From NCBI GenBank assembly GCA_029948415.1, contig JAJIZT010000001.1, forward strand, positions 397,429 through 461,428: a stretch of DNA of 64,000 bases. Direction: 5' to 3'. The position numbers were made by a program, and so were the translations under genes. Shown here in pieces: positions 63,837 to 64,000 of this stretch; the first letter of the stretch is position 1, and every line of letters begins with the position of its first letter. The DNA comes from Cenarchaeum symbiont of Oopsacas minuta. Its GTDB lineage: Archaea; Thermoproteota; Nitrososphaeria; Nitrososphaerales; Nitrosopumilaceae. The notes beneath the pieces are model-generated. The model saw only the letters and a list, made by a program, of their open reading frames with translations, was not told where the DNA came from and ran no database searches.

Positions 63837-64000
63837 ATGATGAGTGAAGAAGAGAAAAAACAAGATCCACAGACGATATCTGAAGAGCCTGTAAATGTAC
63901 TCTTTAACACCTCGACGATTGCTAAAAAAGACGTTTGGGATATTGACATTGTGGGAATTTTAGAGTTACTGTTGCGAATATTGGGAAAATCTGGTAAAAA
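63837..64000 (+). CDS. ScpA-like segregation/condensation protein (5' part)
   Basis: Starts MMSEEEKKQDPQTISEEP and continues NVLFNTSTIAKKDVWDIDIVG; the VWDIDIVGILELLLRIL segment resembles the start of ScpA, the kleisin subunit of the SMC condensin. It runs off the window end. Confidence 0.65.
   Translation, partial: MMSEEEKKQDPQTISEEPVNVLFNTSTIAKKDVWDIDIVGILELLLRILGKSGK

Overview
This is an AT-rich archaeal chromosome segment from an ammonia-oxidising thaumarchaeon (Nitrososphaerota). The evidence is a complete archaeal amo gene set (amoB, amoC, amoX, amoA), an AmoA protein very close to the marine/freshwater I.1a (Nitrosopumilus-like) type as I remember it, eukaryote-like ribosomal proteins (eS1, eL19, eL32), Spt5, SecE, Pcc1, ABCE1, intron-bearing tRNA genes, and TATA boxes about 26 bases before start codons (leaderless or short-leader transcripts). 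The exact genus cannot be fixed from sequence reading alone.

Layout: (1) 1-3344, a minus-strand MoxR / DUF58 / VWA / secreted Gln-rich protein operon. (2) 3.9-8.3 kb, a LarA-like protein, a site-2 protease, an Ard1-like acetyltransferase and a Trm5-like tRNA methyltransferase. (3) 8.6-14.9 kb, ABCE1 and a minus-strand information-processing operon (uS15, archaeal RecJ/GAN, Pcc1, SerRS, eS1, RNA-binding protein). (4) 15.1-23.6 kb, the ammonia monooxygenase region: small membrane or secreted proteins, then amoB / amoC / amoX / amoA. It is heavily invaded by decayed IS110 and IS630 elements, a 91-bp repeat and an 81-bp MITE-like element ending 49 bp before amoA. (5) 23.8-35.7 kb, an orphan Dam-type methylase, four tRNAs, a B12-domain-like regulator, CoaD, TrpRS, PheRS, a strong candidate structured RNA, an EVE protein with a frameshift and a RAM-domain protein. 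(6) 35.7-37.4 kb, more IS110 debris. (7) 37.4-44.3 kb, aconitase, tRNA-Trp with two introns, PLP synthase pdxST and ribosomal stalk protein P1 (rpl12). (8) 44.7-52.0 kb, a plus-strand island of a giant Eco57I/PglX-type methylase, a PLD-nuclease ORF and an SNF2-type helicase, lying between rpl12 and rpl10. (9) 52.1-57.3 kb, rpl10, rpl1, an Lrp regulator, rpl11, spt5, secE, DtdA, an Ogt-type domain, eL19 and eL32. (10) 57.4-64 kb, ATP-type PEP carboxykinase, a secreted subtilase, tRNA-Tyr, a Zn alcohol dehydrogenase, a large unknown protein and the start of an ScpA-like gene.

The most interesting material is: the methylase + PLD/helicase defence-like module splitting the ribosomal stalk genes; three IS110 copies whose noncoding 3' region keeps the same series of hairpins although the stem bases differ (a possible bridge-RNA-type RNA); a GC-rich RNA-like segment after pheT; and the mobile-element load inside the amo cluster. 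Many gene pairs overlap by a few bases or are convergent with short overlaps, as expected for a compact AOA genome; the mobile-element zones are the exception.
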